DNA of 44,035 bases, taken from positions 1-44,035 of the forward strand of contig JAISQE010000032.1 of the NCBI GenBank assembly GCA_031274425.1. The letters run 5' to 3'. This document shows, one piece after another, positions 42,610 to 44,035 of the stretch. The notes beneath the pieces were generated by a model, which worked only from the letters and a program-made list of their open reading frames with translations, did no database searches and was not told the origin of the DNA. Numbering within the stretch: the stretch's first letter is position 1; every line of letters begins with the position of its first letter. Source of the stretch: Synergistaceae bacterium (lineage in GTDB: Bacteria; Synergistota; Synergistia; Synergistales; Aminobacteriaceae). The translations under genes and the position numbers were made by a program.

Positions 42610-43417
42610 AATCGGACTCGACCTTGGAAGCACCGCAATCAAAGCGGCAATCGTCGAAGGGGAGCGCCTAGCCTGGCATGGCGTCAAGGCGACGGCTCCC
42701 GGGCAGGAAAACCTCGCGGAGAAGTTGATGCGTGAGGGGCTGGCGGCCCTTGGAGCGGGAATGGATTCGGTTTCCGGCATCGTCTCGACCGGATACGGAA
42801 AGAAGCTGTTCTCCTCCGCCGACAGGCATCTGGATGAAATAACGTCGAATGCCCTGGGAGCGTTCGCGCGGAGCGGCGGAGAGGCTCGAACCGTCGTCAA
42901 CGTGGGAGGTCAGGACCTCAAAATCCTGACGCTCGACCACCTCGGCAACGTGACGGATTTCAAGATGAACGACAAGTGCGCCGCGGGCACCGGGCGTTTT
43001 TTCGAGCTGGCGGCCAGAATTTTGGACACGCCTCTTGAGGAATTCGCCGGGTTGAGCTTGGATTCGAAGGATGAAATAGAGATCAACAGCACCTGTGTCG
43101 TGTTCGCGGAGAGCGAAATCGTCTCGTTGCTCGCCAGGGGCGTGAAAAGGGAGGATGTGATCAAGGCGCTGCACTGTTCCGTCGCGCGCCGGATCAGCGG
43201 GCTTATGGGGCCTTGCGCCTCTGGTTTTTTAGCCTCCGAGGGGGGAATCTACCTAGACGGCGGGCCGGCCAAAAATTCAGGACTCGTTTCGGCCTTGGAG
43301 GACGAGCTTTTGACGGAGGTTCGAGTCCTAGAGCTTCCCCAGTTCACGGTCGCCTACGGGGCGGCGCTGTCCTTGGACAGTAGAGCGGAAATTTTTCTCA
43401 AACCGGAGGATTTATAA
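42599..43417 (+). CDS. ATP-dependent activator/reductase (HgdC/BadF/YjiL type)
   Basis: This 272-residue ASKHA-fold ATPase carries a [4Fe-4S] cluster at a dimer interface and injects a low-potential electron into its partner at the cost of ATP. The nucleotide loops are KIGLDLGSTAIKAAIV at the N-terminus, NVGGQDLKIL in the middle and LDGGPAKNSGL at the C-terminus. The two cluster cysteines are C127 (NDKCAAGTGRFF) and C166 (NSTCVVFAES), the same positions as in Acidaminococcus HgdC. The ATG at 42599, with GGGGG upstream, overlaps the end of the partner gene by 11 bases; an open frame 15 bases longer has no similarity. The overlap implies the two proteins are made together. Confidence 0.93.
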   Translation: MSFKIGLDLGSTAIKAAIVEGERLAWHGVKATAPGQENLAEKLMREGLAALGAGMDSVSGIVSTGYGKKLFSSADRHLDEITSNALGAFARSGGEARTVVNVGGQDLKILTLDHLGNVTDFKMNDKCAAGTGRFFELAARILDTPLEEFAGLSLDSKDEIEINSTCVVFAESEIVSLLARGVKREDVIKALHCSVARRISGLMGPCASGFLASEGGIYLDGGPAKNSGLVSALEDELLTEVRVLELPQFTVAYGAALSLDSRAEIFLKPEDL

Positions 43418-43418
43418 C

Positions 43419-44035
43419 ATGGATTTGCCGTCGATGACCTTTATGGACTACATGAGTTCTGGCGGTTCGATAATGTGGATCATCCTGGCCCTTTCCGTGA
43501 TCGCGCTCGCGGTTGTCCTCGAACGGATGTTCTTTTTCATCGGGGCCTCGGCCGACCTGGAGAAACTGAAAGCCGTCTTCGCCGGCTCCGTCTCGCGGGG
43601 CGACTCCAGCGCGGCGCGAGAGGCGCTTGCCGGGCGAAGTTCGATGCACAGGCTTTTTTCGGCGGCGTACGAAAACTGGAAGCTGGACGGAAAAAACCTG
43701 GAGACCTTCGTGGAGGGCCGGATACGGAGCGAACGCTACAGGGGGGAGAAGAACCTGGCGCTGCTGGAGCTTATCGCGAAAATTTCTCCTCTTCTCGGCC
43801 TTTTGGGCACCGTGTTGGGCATGGTCGAAATGTTTCGGACACTGAACCTGGGAGGCTCCGTCAGCGCGGAGGCGGTCACGGGAGGAATCTGGAAGGCGCT
43901 TTTCACCACCGTCGCTGGCCTCGTCGTGGCGATACCCGTGCTGATAGCCCACGGGATGCTCATGGGGTGGATAACCCGCGAGGAGGAGCTGCTCGACCGA
44001 GGCGGGCTCTTTATTGTCATGGAGCACTCGGCGGG
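43419..44035 (+). CDS. exbB: ExbB-type proton channel subunit, cut by window edge
   Basis: The frame is open to the last base, so the protein is incomplete (205 residues visible). It has an N-terminal helix (GSIMWIILALSVIALAVVLERMFFF), quoted in part as WIILALSVIALAVV, a cytoplasmic segment and the core ISPLLGLLGTVLGMVEMF. The final helix is in WKALFTTVAGLVVAIPVLIA. This is the canonical ExbB pattern, unlike the channel gene at 32544. GGAGG precedes the ATG by about nine bases, and the gene follows the activator gene by one base. exbD and tonB would be expected just beyond the window, to power the BtuB-like receptor. Confidence 0.93.
   Translation, partial: MDLPSMTFMDYMSSGGSIMWIILALSVIALAVVLERMFFFIGASADLEKLKAVFAGSVSRGDSSAAREALAGRSSMHRLFSAAYENWKLDGKNLETFVEGRIRSERYRGEKNLALLELIAKISPLLGLLGTVLGMVEMFRTLNLGGSVSAEAVTGGIWKALFTTVAGLVVAIPVLIAHGMLMGWITREEELLDRGGLFIVMEHSA

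Noticed and set aside
1-44035. tRNA, rRNA, CRISPR arrays and prophage genes
   Set aside because: No cloverleaf signature, rRNA segment, regularly spaced repeats or phage structural genes were seen on either strand.

Overview
This window most likely comes from a member of the Synergistota (Synergistetes), a diderm anaerobe. The best marker is the protein at 28302-29612, whose tail (SSGGGC, a hydrophobic stretch, then basic residues) matches the Synergist-CTERM sorting signal. A TonB-dependent receptor, ExbB, rubredoxin and oxygen-sensitive Fe-S enzymes fit the same picture. The assignment is inferred from gene content only. Many genes start with GTG or TTG.

Layout. 0-1.4 kb: a truncated IS30-type transposase. 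1.4-4.1 kb (minus): a metal P-type ATPase operon of a small one-helix membrane protein, the ATPase and an HMA-like protein. 4.4-6.9 kb (minus): an HD-GYP protein, a HutP-family protein and a pilin-like membrane protein. 7.3-13.5 kb: a YerC/TrpR-type regulator, a SagB-type nitroreductase, an S9 peptidase, two tandem short chromate transporters, a cold-shock protein, a small membrane protein, an AEC transporter and a rubredoxin gene of only 52 codons. 13.8-27.8 kb (plus): core genes dnaX, dnaE, pyk, cdaA, cdaR, glmM and galU, then an unrecognised bitopic protein and an orphan PRD-domain protein.

27.9 kb to the window end (plus) is the most interesting region. A promoter and a clear cobalamin riboswitch precede ten tightly packed genes: a Synergist-CTERM beta-propeller-like protein, a BtuB-like TonB-dependent receptor, a DUF2162 membrane protein, an ExbB/TolQ-type proton channel, a DUF2149 protein, a 1968-residue exported BtuF-CbiZ-CobN fusion, an exported membrane-anchored protein of unknown function, a NapH-type polyferredoxin, a 2-hydroxyacyl-CoA-dehydratase/double-cubane-type protein with its ATP-dependent activator, and a canonical ExbB cut by the window edge. 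Several junctions are ATGA/GTGA overlaps, which points to a single operon.

Proposed model (inference): the propeller and receptor capture corrinoid at the surface. The fusion binds it in the periplasm, trims its lower ligand with the CbiZ domain and handles the metal with the CobN domain, driven by the ExbB/DUF2149 motor instead of the usual CobS/CobT ATPases. The polyferredoxin and the ATP-driven reductase pair would supply low-potential electrons for reducing or removing corrinoid cobalt. I know of no description of this full combination.
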